A DNA stretch of 64,000 nucleotides from the NCBI RefSeq assembly GCF_032854445.1, contig NC_088300.1, positions 15,691,570 through 15,755,569 on the forward strand. The letters are read 5' to 3'. The stretch comes from Liolophura sinensis. Lineage: Eukaryota; Mollusca; Polyplacophora; Chitonida; Chitonidae. The notes under the pieces were generated by a model. That model searched no databases, was not told the DNA's origin, and worked only from the letters and a program-made list of their open reading frames with translations. Positions 50,401 through 61,256 of this stretch are shown in pieces (within the stretch, counting starts at the first letter, position 1; each line of letters opens with the position of its first letter). A program made the position numbers and the translations under genes.

Positions 50401-51460
50401 AAAAGCCACCGGAAGTGAATGTAACTGGGAGAAATGGACACAGACCCCCATTACAACTTCCGTGTACGAATGTAATTCTGTGTATTTTAGGGTGTAAAGT
50501 ATTTTTTTGCTGCCAGCCTGCCGTTTTCGGTGTACAGGTGCATGCTTGGTATCAGAATGCAGGAAAATAAGCTTTGGGCAGGTATGAGTTTTACTGATGA
50601 AATGTGAAATTCTGGGCGAGAGGACACGCCTCTTGGCGTTGCAAGGCACCCCTCCCAGCTGCCGGCTTAGAAAGGTCCAGATTTTGATGGTCAACCTATG
50701 TGAAGATTTTAATGGCTTCTTTCTCACAGGCTGTGTCAGGAATGCACCAAAGCTTACTGGCCACGGAATGTTTGGGGCTGAGCTACAGCGCTAAACGTTA
50801 ACATTGTCTCTTATGGAAAATTAATGGGGGTGTGTGGCCAGCATAAGCGCTATCCATCTCCGGGATACAGGGAATATCCTTTTATAGTCTAGTGGTAGAG
50901 TCGAGGACTGAAAATCCGGAGGCCGCTGCGTCATTTCCCCATTTGGCATGTCTGGTCACAATATATCTCCGTTTCAGGTCTTAATAAAGACCTGTGTTAT
51001 ATTTTCACCCCGGGAAATTAACCCTTAAGGAGTTTTTGGCGTGAAAACGTCTAGTCACTTAGCAAACGTCTGCTTCCCCCAAAACATGAAAATGGATATA
51101 TGTACAGTGGTGGAAGACTCGCACATAGATGACTGGTACAAATTAGCTGAGGCGGCGCAAATCCCCGGGAACAAATCCAGGTGGCTAGTATCGTACGTCA
51201 GTAGAAAGCAGGCAACTCCTTGTTATGTGGTTCTGGACTTCATCGAAGTACAACTAATCGCTAAGGACGCAGGTGTTGATAAAGTCTGGTCAACTTGGAT
51301 GTTAGACAACTGTGGATTTGGAGTGGTGGCTGATGTTTGTAAATCCTGGAAAGCTTACTTGTTAAAACACCAGAGTCCTCACAAGCACAAACCAAACGGA
51401 ACAAATATCTTCACCTGTCGCCAAGATAACGCCACCAAAATAACTAATTTAGAATGTTAA
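47435..51460 (+). pseudogene. Decayed tandem copy of the ZU5-UPA-death-domain gene
   Basis: Four blocks match the neighbour in order. Exon 2 3' part is at ~47470-48070, exon 3 at ~48559-48708, exon 4 at ~49198-49380 and the death-domain exon at ~51015-51460. Lesions are many. An inserted T near 47566 shifts the ZU5 frame. Exon 3 meets an in-frame TAA at ~48591. Exon 4 has GAC-TAA just after its start, a T13 run that breaks the frame, and no donor. The death-domain exon has TGA after GAGTTTTTGGCG. The TM exon and linker are not recognisable upstream, and the Ser-rich tail is lost. Homology resumes in the 3' flank (51770-51925). A tandem segmental duplication that decayed is the simplest reading; a few lesions in homopolymers could be sequencing errors, but not all. 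Confidence 0.88.
50880..50945 (+). mobile_element. tRNA-like SINE head, relic
   Basis: ATAGTCTAGTGGTAGAGTCG and AGGACTGAAAATCCGGAGGC look like a tRNA D-arm and anticodon arm, but the B-box region is decayed (GCGTCATTTCCCC). It lies in the pseudogene's last intron. It is not a functional tRNA. Confidence 0.4.
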
Positions 51461-52080
51461 GACAAGGAAGAAAGTGATAATGGCGCGTCATCTGACTTTG
51501 TTACTGTCGCAACCAACATTGGTAGCTCTTCATCAACCACAACAGCTGTTGGAAAATGCAGTGCTTATGAAAGCATAAACGATGAGCAGACTTTCAGCTG
51601 GTTATGTGCAAATATTTTTTTTTATTGTTGTAAAACGTTAAAATTGTGCATAATGTACACACGGACATTATGTGTATTTACAATTGAATATAAATGATTA
51701 GTTCCCATAGTTATTATATGCATATGTAATGTTACAACTCCTTATGTATAACATGTAAGAACTGTTTTGGTAGATATTAAAATGCACTGTTTGTCGATAG
51801 GATTTCCAGCTATACGTATTCTTATAACCTAACATTTACCTGCGCACCAATGGTATGACAGTCCTTATGAATATGCATGTCATATCATCTCGTCCAAGTA
51901 AAGGAGAGTTCAATAGCTTCCCATATTTTTGGTGTCTAACGCCACAATCAAAAATATTTCTCTTAAACGACATAATGATAAGCTGTGAGAATCATGAAAC
52001 TTAAAAAAGATAACGGTAGTCTCACCTGATAAACATGCATCATCAACATATAACACACGCACTGTTATAACATGTATGTT
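51461..52080. other. 3' flank of the pseudogene
   Basis: The 51770-51925 part is homologous to the 3' UTR of the intact gene, including GTCCTTATGAATATGCA then CATCTCGTCCA. The rest holds no recognised feature. Confidence 0.55.
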
Positions 52081-52082
52081 AT

Positions 52083-52382
52083 GTATGCATGAGTTTCTAC
52101 GTCGTACTTCGCAACTTTTCAGCCACATGACGACGAGGAATAATTAGGTGTTTGTATGGACACTGTGTCTTCTTGTGACACAGCGAGTGAATGCCGCCAA
52201 ATCGTTGCCGTCCCTGAAGGCATAACACAAAATGCCGGAGATACAAGGCACCTCACCTTGTCACATTATACTGACAACAAGCCAACCAGTTCGGCTTCCT
52301 TGCTCTAGCCTCATAGTGCTGAGCACCAAGCGAGGCAGCAACAAGTACCCTTTTCAAAGTCTTTGGTATGGCCCTACCCGGG
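52083..52382 (-). mobile_element. SINE family 2, partial
   Basis: In minus orientation, TACGTCGTACTTCGCAACTT, TTCAGCCACATGACGACGAG, CACATTATACTGACAACAAG and GCCAACCAGTTCGGCTTCCT through to CAAAGTCTTTGGTATGGCC are clear. The tRNA-like head stops where a family-1 SINE begins at 52393. Confidence 0.85.
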
Positions 52383-52392
52383 TTGACTGTTA

Positions 52393-52514
52393 TTTATTTA
52401 TTTGATTGGTGTTTTACGCCATACTCAAGAATATTTCACTTATACGACGGCGGCAAACATTATGGTGGGAGGAAACCGGGCAGTGCCTGGGGGAAACCCA
52501 TGAGTTGACCTGGA
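52393..52514 (-). mobile_element. SINE family 1, 5'-truncated, flanked by 10-bp target-site duplication
   Basis: TTGACTGTTA flanks the element at 52383-52392 and 52515-52524. The sequence between holds the TTATTTATTTGATTGGTG tail, TACGCCATACTCAAGAATAT, CTTATACGACGGCGGC, CATTATGGTGGGAGGAAACC and GGGGGAAACCCATG. It landed next to or inside the family-2 element. Confidence 0.9.
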
Positions 52515-52524
52515 TTGACTGTTA

Positions 52525-53335
52525 ACTCAAAAGATAACAATATTATCGGTAATAAGGATTACACTTTCTGAATGAAATAGATTCTAGTGCTAAATCTGTT
52601 CCAGTATCGAACCACCAAATCGCCAGTAATATTTGTCAACCATCTATACCACTCTACCAACAGTCCTCCCACAAAAATAGGAGGTAAAGTTGACCCGACA
52701 GATTACGGCTTACACACATTACACCTCTACTTATCAGAAATGACAAAGCTTCCTTGCCCCCATATATCAGATATATCCAACGACGGAAGATGTGTAATAG
52801 AAAAAGATTTTAATACCCTGCTAAAACTGTAAGACGCAAAATGGATCGCTCAAATGATTGGAATTCAGATAGCATATGGTGAGAAATTCTGAACGATAAC
52901 AATTTTATAGACGAAGAAGTATATCTCTTTCAATATATCTATTCACGCCACGTTCTCACACTTTCCATGGAAACTGTATTTGTCGCCGTTCGAACGGGGA
53001 AATAACTCTTCTACGACTACAGCGAAAACTATGCTTTAGTCATCTCCCTTGATGGGACTGATCTCCAAAAGCGCCAGTTTTACAAAGAGCCAGTAAGTGA
53101 AGTACATGGTAAAACATAGCTGGCCATGGTGCATGCGGTGCCACACCTAAACTATCACCACAAATTATCGATGAAACGTTCCCGTGCTAATGTTGTGCGC
53201 AAACAATAAAGCCTCTGTTTGGCGCATCAGAGCGGTAAAAGCGACATGCTACTCGGGCTACTCTGAGTAATACCAGAGAAATACCGCACCAGATTAATCC
53301 TATAAGCTCCTAAGATCAGCATTTAGAATGACAAG
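52525..53335. other. Intergenic flank between the SINE pair and the CCDC97 3' end
   Basis: No gene is seen. The minus-strand polyadenylation signal of CCDC97 is plausibly the TTTATT (AATAAA on minus) at 53342-53347, which would give a 3' UTR of about 265 bases. Confidence 0.4.
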
Positions 53336-53609
53336 ATGAAATTTATTAAAATGTTCAATGACAAAGTTACAAGTGACGAAGGATCTTTACAGCTTATAAC
53401 AGTAAACTCTTCAAAATAATAGACTCCAGTATACTGTTTGTGAAGAATGCAAAATCAACTCGCAACCAACTCAGGATTCTGTCTAATCAGTTCATATGTA
53501 CCAAGTTGTATGTATGTGTTGTTCAGTAACAAGTCACCAACAGATTAACAGAAACAAGGTCACAGTTACAAGTTATCAGTGTCCTTCGCCAAGTACCACT
53601 GGATGTTTC

Positions 53610-56600
53610 TCAACCTTTCCCAACTGTGACTGCATCCATGGACTCTGTGTCGTCATCATCAAAGTACCTCTCCTCTTCATCCTGCTCACGTATCTTCAGA
53701 GAATCATAGTCAGTGTTACCGTCCACCGTACTGCAAAACAGAATCACAGTCAACGTTACCATCCACCGTACTGCAAAACAGAATCACAGTCAACGTTACC
53801 ATCCACCGAAAAATAGAATCATATTTAGTGTTACCGTCCACAGTACTGCAAAATAGAATCATAGTCAACGTTACCGTCCACAGTACTGCAAAACAGAATC
53901 ATAGTTAGTGTTACCGTCCACAGTACTGCAAAATAGAATCATAGTCAGTCTTACCGTCCACAGTACTGCAAAACAGAATCATAGTCAGTGTTACCGTCCA
54001 CAGTATTGCAAAATAGAATCATAGTCAGTGTTACCGTCCACAGTACTGCAAAATAGAATCAGTCAGTGTTACCGTCCACAGTACTGCAAAACAGAATCAT
54101 AGTCAGTGTTACCGTCCACAGTATTGCAAAATAGAATCATAGTCAGTGTTACCATTTACAATACTGCAAAACAGAAACATAGTCAGTGTTACCATCCACA
54201 ATACTGCAAAAACAGAATCATAGTCAGTGTTACCATCCACAGTACTGCAAAACAGAATCATAGTCAGTGTTACCGTCCACAGTATTGCAAAATAGAATCA
54301 CAGTCAGTGTTACCATCCACAGTACTGCAAAACAGAATCATAGTCAGTGTTACCGTCCACAGTATTGCAAAATAGAATCATAGTCAGTGTTACCATCCAC
54401 AATACTGCAAAACAGAATCATAGTCAGTGTTACCATCCACAATACTGCAAAACAGAAACATAGTCAGTGTTACCATCCACAATACTGCAAAACAGAATCA
54501 TAGTCACAATTAACTTCCACAATATTGCAGAATAGAATGACAGGATACCATCCACAGTACTGCTAAATAGAATCATAGTCAGTGTTACCGTCCACAGTAC
54601 TGCAAAACAGAATCATAGTCAATGTTACCGTCCACAGTATTGCAAAATAGAATCAGTCAGTGTTACCATCCACAGTACTGCAAAATAGAATCATGGTCAG
54701 TGTTACTGTCCACAGTACTGCAAAACAGAATCATAGTCAGTGTTACCGTCCACAGTATTGCAAAATAGAATCATAGTCAGTGTTACCATCCACAATACTG
54801 CAAAACAGAAACATAGTCGGTGTTACCATCCACAATACTGCAAAACAGAATCATAGTCAGTGTTACCATCCACAATACTGCAAAACAGAAACATAGTCAG
54901 TGTTACCATCCACAATACTGCAAAAGAGGATCATAGTCACAATTAACTTCCACAATACTGCAGAATAGAATGACAGGATACTGTCCCCCATGCTGCAAAA
55001 CAGAATCACAGTCAGTGTTACCATCCATGTACTGCAAAATAGAATCATAGTCAGTGTTACCATCCACAATACTGCAAAACAGAATCATAGTCACAGTTAA
55101 CTTCCACAATACTGCAGAATAGAATGACAGGATACTGTCCACCGTACTGCAAAATAGAATCATAGTCAGTGTTACTGTCCACAGTACTGCAAAACAGAAT
55201 CATAGTGTTACCATCCATGTACTGCAAAATAGAATCATAGTCAGTGTTACTGTCCACAGTACTGCAAAATAGAATCATAGTGTTACCGTCCATGTACTGC
55301 AAAATAGAATCATAGTCAGTGTTACCATCCACAATACTGCAAAACAGAATCATAGTCACAGTTAACTTTCACAATACTGCAGAACAGAATGACAGGACAT
55401 TATTGACATTATTGCAAAACAGAATGACATCATCCACAGTACTGCAAAATAGAGCGACACATCCAGTGTTACAGTCCACAGTATTGCAAAGTAGAATCAT
55501 AGTCATTGTTAACTTCTACAGTACTGCAATATAGAGTGACAGGACACCGTCAACAGTACTGCAAAATAGTATGACATATCCAGTGTTAACGTAGACTGTA
55601 TTGCAAAATAAAAAGACATACTCATTGTTACCGTTCACAGAAATGCAAAATATAATCATAGTCACAGTTAATGGCAGTCAAGTTTGTGGGTGGAAACCAT
55701 AGAGCCTATAGTATACTACTGCCCTCTGAAATATACAATGGACCTTATTATGAGACCATCTGACTCCTCAGCTATGGCATCAAGAGCTTAATTCGAACAC
55801 ACTACATGTAACCCACTACTAACTGTCAAACTGTCTATCCTGTCCACTGATGAACCTCTCCTGTACTTACGTTGCTTATTAAAATACCTCAGACAACGCC
55901 TACATGCAACCTACCAGCACTCAAACTGTCTATCCTGTCCACTAATGAACCTCTCCTGTACTCAAGGTGTTTCTCAGAATACATCAGACAACACCTACAA
56001 CACACACCTGTAGTCAACCCGTCTACCCTGTCCACTGAGCCTCTCCTGTACTTAAGGTGTTTCTCAAAATATCTCAGACAACACCTAATGTAACCCCACT
56101 GTACTCAAACTGTTTATCTTTGTCCACTTATGAACCTCTCCTGTACCTAAGGTGTTTCTCAGAACACCTCTGACAACACCTGCATGTGCCCCTACCTGTA
56201 GTCAAACTGTTTATCCTGGCCACTAATTAACCTTTCCTGAACTCAAGATATTTCTCACAATACATCAGACAACACCTACATGCAACCCACCTGTAGTCAA
56301 ACTGTCTATCCTGTCCACTGATGAACCTCTCCTGCATAATGTGCAGAAACTCTTCTCTAAGCAACCGTTTTTCATCTGCAGAAATCTGCGGCTGATCACC
56401 TCCTTCATTTTCTGGGAAAAAAAAAATCAATTTAAAGGGAAGGATGAAAAAGAAGTTAATCAAACCAAAGAACTTATTCCATTAAGTCAGTGTTGTTAAT
56501 AAACTGAAATACATGTAAGGATATCAAGAATCAGAAACAGTTATCAAAAGGTTAGATTTACTTCTTTAGATCTTATCTTACCTTATGTTTTTTTTTCTGA

Positions 56601-59600
56601 CAGACTGATCACCACATTACATTAAGAAATAATTAAACGAACATTACAACTTCTATCTGTTTGCAGCAGTAAAACTAGAAGCGGACTGCTGTCAAAGTAA
56701 CTTCAATAATGCAGTATCAAACATGTCTTTTAATCGTGAATGATTTGTTTGGCCACGGGATCTGCCATGGTTAATGGAACATGCAAATAAAACGAACAGG
56801 CAAAACAAGGTTCATGTAAGGTCAGTGGAACCAGCTGCTGTCTCAGGTTTACAGAGGAGTAACTTACACCTGATTTTTTAAGAAATTGATGACATTACAG
56901 CATTTTTGATTTTCTCAAAGTGCACAAGTTTGCTCTCTTTGAACTGTGATATCTAAGTTATGGAACATGAGGAAAATAAAAAGGTTCACTTTTTAAACTT
57001 TACATTGTATGTGGTATATTTCATTGGTGCATATATGCATTTGGTCTACTGTTTCTTTTGGTTTTAATGGACTCAAACCAGTAAAGAAGATGGGGACTAA
57101 AGGACTCAAACCAATAAAGCAGATAGAGACGGAGAGACTCAAACCAGTAAAGAAGATGGGGACTAAAGGACTCAAACCAGTAAAGCAGATAGAGACAGAG
57201 AGACTCAAACCAGTAAAGCAAATGGGGACTAAAGGACTCAAACCAGTAAAGCAAATAAGGACTGAGAAATTCCAGTCAGTAAAGAAGATGAGGACTGAGA
57301 GTCTCACACCAGTTACCAAATATGGGATGAGAGACTCAAACCAGTAAAGCAAATAAGGACTGAGAAAATCCAGTCAGTAAAGAAGATGGGGACTGAGAGT
57401 CTCACACCAGTTACCAAATACGGGATGAGCGACTCAAACCAGTAAAGCAAATAAGGACTGAGAAAATCCAGTCAGTAAAGAAGGTGGGGACTGAGAGTCT
57501 CACACCAGTTACCAAATACGGGATGAGAGACTCAAACCAGTAAAGCAAATAAGGACTGAGAAAATCCAGTCAGTAATGAAGATGGGGACAGAGAGTCTCA
57601 CACCAGTTACCAAATACGGGATGAGCGACTCAAACCAGTAAAGCAAATAAGGACTGAGAAAATCCAGTCAGTAATGAAGATGGGGACTGAGAGTCTCACA
57701 CCAGTTACCAAATATGGGATGAGCGACTCAAACCAGTAAAGCAAATAAGGACTGAGAAAATCCAGTCAGTAATGAAGATGGGGACTGAGAGTCTCACACC
57801 AGTTACCAAAAACGGGATGAGCGACTCAAACCAGTAAAGCAAATAAGGACTGAGAAAATCCAGTCAGTAATGAAGATGGGGACTGAGAGTCTCACACCAG
57901 TTACCAAATACGGGATGAGCGACTCAAACCAGTAAAGCAAATAAGGACTGAGAAAATCCAGTCAGTAAAGAAGATGGGGACTGAGAGTCTCACACCAGTT
58001 ACCAAATACAGGATGAGCGACTGAAACCAGTAAAGCAAATAAGGACTGAGAAAATCTAGTCAGTAAAGAAGGTGGGGACTGAGAGTCTCACACCAGTTAC
58101 CAAATACGGGATGAGCAACTCAAACCAGTAAAGCAAATAAGGACTGAGAAAATCCAGTCAGTAATGAAGATGGGGACTGAGAGTCTCACACCAGTTACCA
58201 AATATGGGATGAGAGACTCAAACCAGTAAAGCAAATAAGGACTGAGAAAATCCAGTCAGTAATGAAGATGGGGACTGAGAGTCTCACACCAGTTACCAAA
58301 TACGGGATAAGTGACTCAAACCAGTAAAGCAAATAAGGACTGAGAAAATCCAGTCAGTAAAGAAGACGGGGACTGAGAGTCTCACACCAGTTACCAAATA
58401 CGGGATAAGTGACTCAAACCAGTAAAGCAAATAAGGACTGAGAAAATCCAGTCAGTAAAGAAAATGGGGACTGAGAGTCTCAAACCTGTAAGCAGATGAG
58501 GACTGAGAGAATCAAACCAGTAAAGCAGATAAGGACGGTGAGACTCAAACAAGTTACCAGTTTAGGACGACGAGACTCAAACTAATAAGCAGATGAAGAC
58601 AGAGAGACTCCAACCACCTGAGAGATTCATCAATTGAGCAAGTGTGGTAAGAGAAACTTACCTGCCTGTGTACAGTCGTCCTGGCGCATCCCCTCCTCCA
58701 CACCCTCATCTTCTTCATCACTGTCTGATTCCTCCTCCTCCTCCTCTTGACCCTCCTGTCAAAACACAACTTGTTTAATCAAAAGCAACATGCCAACGCA
58801 TGTTATCATTCCAGTAACTTCAATGAAAAGGATTAAGAAAAAACTGCAAAATGTTCTGGTCATCATAGAGGATTTAAGTCTGCTTAGAGGATTTATAGGA
58901 AAAGATCTCTAAAAATCAAAACAGGCATCACAGGAAGTTTATCCAACTCTAATCGCAACACTGAATGTTGGAATAACTCTTTTTACCCATGAATAAAAGA
59001 TTACTGAAATAATGTTTCCAAAATTCCTTCTTTCTGGTGAACATTAGAAAAAATAGTGATGTGATGTGATGTCAGAGGTCCTAGATACCATCAGTATGGC
59101 TCATAAAGCCCACCACAGTATTCACATATTTGAATGCCTTTAAAAAAACCTGGAAAAATATATGAAATCATTTTCACGCATAGTTTCAATATGATGAATC
59201 TTACTTCATATTTAGAGGATTTCACTCTAGTAAGAGAATTTAACTCTAATTAAAAAAATCTTACCTCCATATCCCGCAAGTTCCTATATAATTGGTTTTC
59301 TTCTTGTTGAGACAAATGTTTCATCAGAATATTAGAAAAGCTTAGATCTGATTTGTCAATTTCAGCCTGTCTTTCCTGTTCAGTCAAATGCTGCCCTATC
59401 ATCTGTTCATACAAATATGGATCCCTCCACTTCATTTCTGCATCACTGAAATATTCACCACATTCCACCATGCTCTTCATTGCCTGAAAACGACGATTTT
59501 TGACAGTCAATTTGTTTTTAGTTGAATTTAGCCTGTCTGAAATTTGTGTCAAATAGAAATCAATTTCATAGTTTCCTTTCAGAGGACTGAAGTATTCCAA

Positions 59601-59858
59601 GTCTTCACCCACAAGGAATTTGCAGTATCTTGACAGGAAGGTCACAGGGTTTTTCTCCAATATTGCTGAAGCAATACTTGACTTTTCCTCCAATGTTAGC
59701 TCAGGATCTCCTCTCTGCTGATGTTTAAAGTGTGCATCCGTCTGGCACAGCCTTTCCAGCATTTGTTCACGCACCTCAATCCTCTGTAATTCACTAGAAA
59801 CAGCTGCCATGGAAACAGACTCTTTTTCCAAGTTATCATCACTGTCTGCTCCTGCCAT
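53610..59858 (-). CDS. CCDC97: CCDC97, coiled-coil domain-containing protein 97
   Basis: Four coding exons on the minus strand, 59858-59265, 58755-58662, 56411-56291 and 53730-53610, join in matching phases (0, 1, 2) to give 309 residues. Exon 1 carries the conserved core, including NRRFQAMKSMVECGEYFSDA then LYEQMIGQHLTEQE. Exon 2 is an acidic Glu/Asp stretch. Exon 3 has LLREEFLHIMQERFISGQD and QFDY. Exon 4 has STVDGNTDYDS, then DEEERYFDDDD, and a short tail. Motif order and junction match my memory of vertebrate CCDC97 (about 340 residues). The protein is nuclear; proteomic links to the SF3B/U2 snRNP have been reported but I cannot check them here. An AG acceptor at 59873-59874 just before the ATG implies a non-coding first exon. 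Introns 2 and 3 are filled by minisatellites. Confidence 0.93.
53733..55670 (-). repeat. 40-bp minisatellite of duplicated 3' splice junction, CCDC97 intron 3
   Basis: On the minus strand the unit is TATGATTCTGTTTTGCAGTA then CTGTGGACGGTAACACTGAC. It equals the last ~10 bases of intron 3 plus the first ~30 bases of exon 4, which encode TVDGNTDYDS. About 45-50 copies run head to tail up to the functional acceptor at 53731-53732. Most keep TTTTGCAG, so most keep an acceptor AG. The first copies next to the true exon share its TACGGTGG variant, while the bulk read TACTGTGG. Copies near 55400-55670 are the most degraded. Confidence 0.95.
55800..56335 (-). repeat. ~95-bp tandem repeat of duplicated 5' splice junction, CCDC97 exon 3/intron 3
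   Basis: Six copies (one functional, five intronic) are centred on junctions near 56291, 56196, 56099, 56008, 55916 and 55821. Each holds the last ~45 bases of exon 3 (GAGAGGTTCATCAGTGGACA, GATAGACAGTTTGACTACAG) plus ~50 bases of intron. Donor sequences after the junction are GTGGGT (true), GTAGGG, a shifted GTGGGG, GTGTGT, GTAGGT and GTAGTG. Confidence 0.9.
57060..58600. repeat. Higher-order minisatellite (98 bp made of three ~32-bp subunits), CCDC97 intron 2
   Basis: A ~30-32-bp subunit (GGACTAAAGGACTCAAACCA, GTAAAGCAGATA) is simple at 57065-57260. From ~57290 to 58480 it becomes a 98-bp trimer with GTCTCACACCAGTTACCAAA, TACGGGATGAGCGACTCAAA, CCAGTAAAGCAAATAAGGAC and TGAGAAAATCCAGTCAGTAA; about 12 units. 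Degraded subunits extend to ~58600, near the exon 2 donor. Unlike intron 3, no exon sequence is included. Open frames across it are by-products. Confidence 0.95.
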
Positions 59859-60594
59859 TCTGATTAAAATTTCTGAAAATAAAAAAAAAAGAAACTGTAA
59901 GTGATCTTACCTAATTTTAACAGAATCTATACACACAAAACCTGTTATGTTACAGATATATTCATTTATCTGATTGCTGTCTAACCCCTCACTCAAGAAT
60001 TTTTCAGTATTATAGGTGAAGGTATAAACCACTGACCCTTGGTTTGCTAGCGAGAATTTATGCATGTTTATTCATTTCAATAAACAACACACTAGCCTTG
60101 GAGTACATTTACCCACACAATACTACCTGGGCGTCTTCTGGGCTTTAACATGAGACATGAGATGAATGAATGATAATCATCTGTCAAATGGTCATCAGTT
60201 GTCACCTTATAAGTCACCGCTCCAACAAACTGGTGAAGCTAATTTTCTCATTATTACCACCGATGTTTGCTGTTTTCCGCCCTTTGCAACTTTTTCAAAA
60301 TGGGTGGATGCTTGTACAACTGTTGGCCCTACGTCTGTAACGCGGGTGACTGACACTCTATTCTGATCTATACAGTGTAAACACGGTTACTAGATGACGA
60401 AAACTGGTCACCTGATGCGATTTACTGTGGCCAGGACTAATGCAATACAACATTACTTACAGCATAATATGGACTGCATAAACGATGACAAATTTTGCTT
60501 CACCGGATCCTAAAGCTACAAAGTGGAATGTCAGATAAGCAGATGTGCCGTAGACAAGGTGTCTCCAAAGTATATTTTAGTCGTTCTCCCTACA

Positions 60595-60645
60595 CCTTCA
60601 CAAGGGCGCCGCCATTTTGACACTAACTCGGTAGTCACGTGATGT
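60595..60645 (-). promoter_or_regulatory. Probable CCDC97 promoter / first non-coding exon
   Basis: On the minus strand AAAATGGCGGC (60608-60618) is a YY1-type element of the kind found at the 5' ends of housekeeping genes, and a CACGTG E-box (60636-60641) lies 20 bp upstream. The region is GC-richer than its surroundings and sits ~740 bp upstream of the coding exon, which has its own acceptor. The donor of the first exon is not certain. Confidence 0.5.
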
Positions 60646-60935
60646 GTATCCGTCAACGCACCAGTGAGTGGGCGCTGTGAGTTGTGGCTATCGACTGAGT
60701 CACCTAACTCGGCTTAACCATATCCTATGCACCTAATTCCAGCGGCAAAAAGTAGTCTGTTTATGTTTGGAGAAAGAGACGGGAAAAAAGCAACAGAAGG
60801 TTATCATAACGAGGCAAAAATATTCCTATAAGCCAGTGTATTTCTCCAAGCATAAATTGTTACCGTTTTTTTTTTTACTCTTTGGTCTTGTATGAGATGG
60901 TCTGCCAGCAACCTATGAATGATAGTGACTATCCC
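60646..60935. other. Upstream flank of CCDC97
   Basis: No gene is seen. It may contain more promoter sequence for the minus-strand gene. Confidence 0.35.
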
Positions 60936-60939
60936 TCGG

Positions 60940-61040
60940 GCTCTGTCCGCGGTTTCCCCCACCATAATGCTGTCCACCATCGTGTCCGTAATATATTCTT
61001 AAGTACGGCGTAAAACACCAATCAAATGAATAAATAAAAA
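60940..61040 (+). mobile_element. SINE family 1 tail fragment
   Basis: TCGGGCTCTGTCCGCGGTTT, CCCCCACCATAATGCTGTCC, ACCATCGTGTCCGTAATATA and TTCTTAAGTACGGCGTAAAA are followed by CACCAATCAAATGAATAAATAAA. It is in plus orientation. Confidence 0.85.
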
Positions 61041-61203
61041 ACATATCGCGAACTTCTCGATATGTTCATATATACAATGTATTTGTTTTCTTTTTAGTTA
61101 TACCCGGTACGTTATTTGGAGCTTACGCTGACTTCAGTAATATTTCGGCCGTATCACGGCAGTATCTCCTTGTACGGATAACATCAGTATGAAATGATTT
61201 TAC

Positions 61204-61256
61204 GGTTTTTTTTTTTTGGTTTTTTTTTTTGGTTTTTTTTTTTGGTTTTTTTTTCT
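61204..61256. repeat. (GGT10-11)n poly-T repeat
   Basis: Three to four runs of 9-12 T are separated by GG at a ~12-base spacing. Confidence 0.9.

Noticed and set aside
54863..55359. Minus-strand open frames of 68-100 codons with repeated ILFCSTVDGNTDYDS
   Set aside because: These are read-throughs of the 40-bp splice-junction repeat, not independent genes.
53733..55670. CRISPR-like array
   Set aside because: Units are contiguous 40-bp repeats without unique spacers, in a eukaryotic intron.
56993..57352. Overlapping open frames of 112-119 codons on both strands
   Set aside because: They arise from the ~32-bp minisatellite in CCDC97 intron 2.
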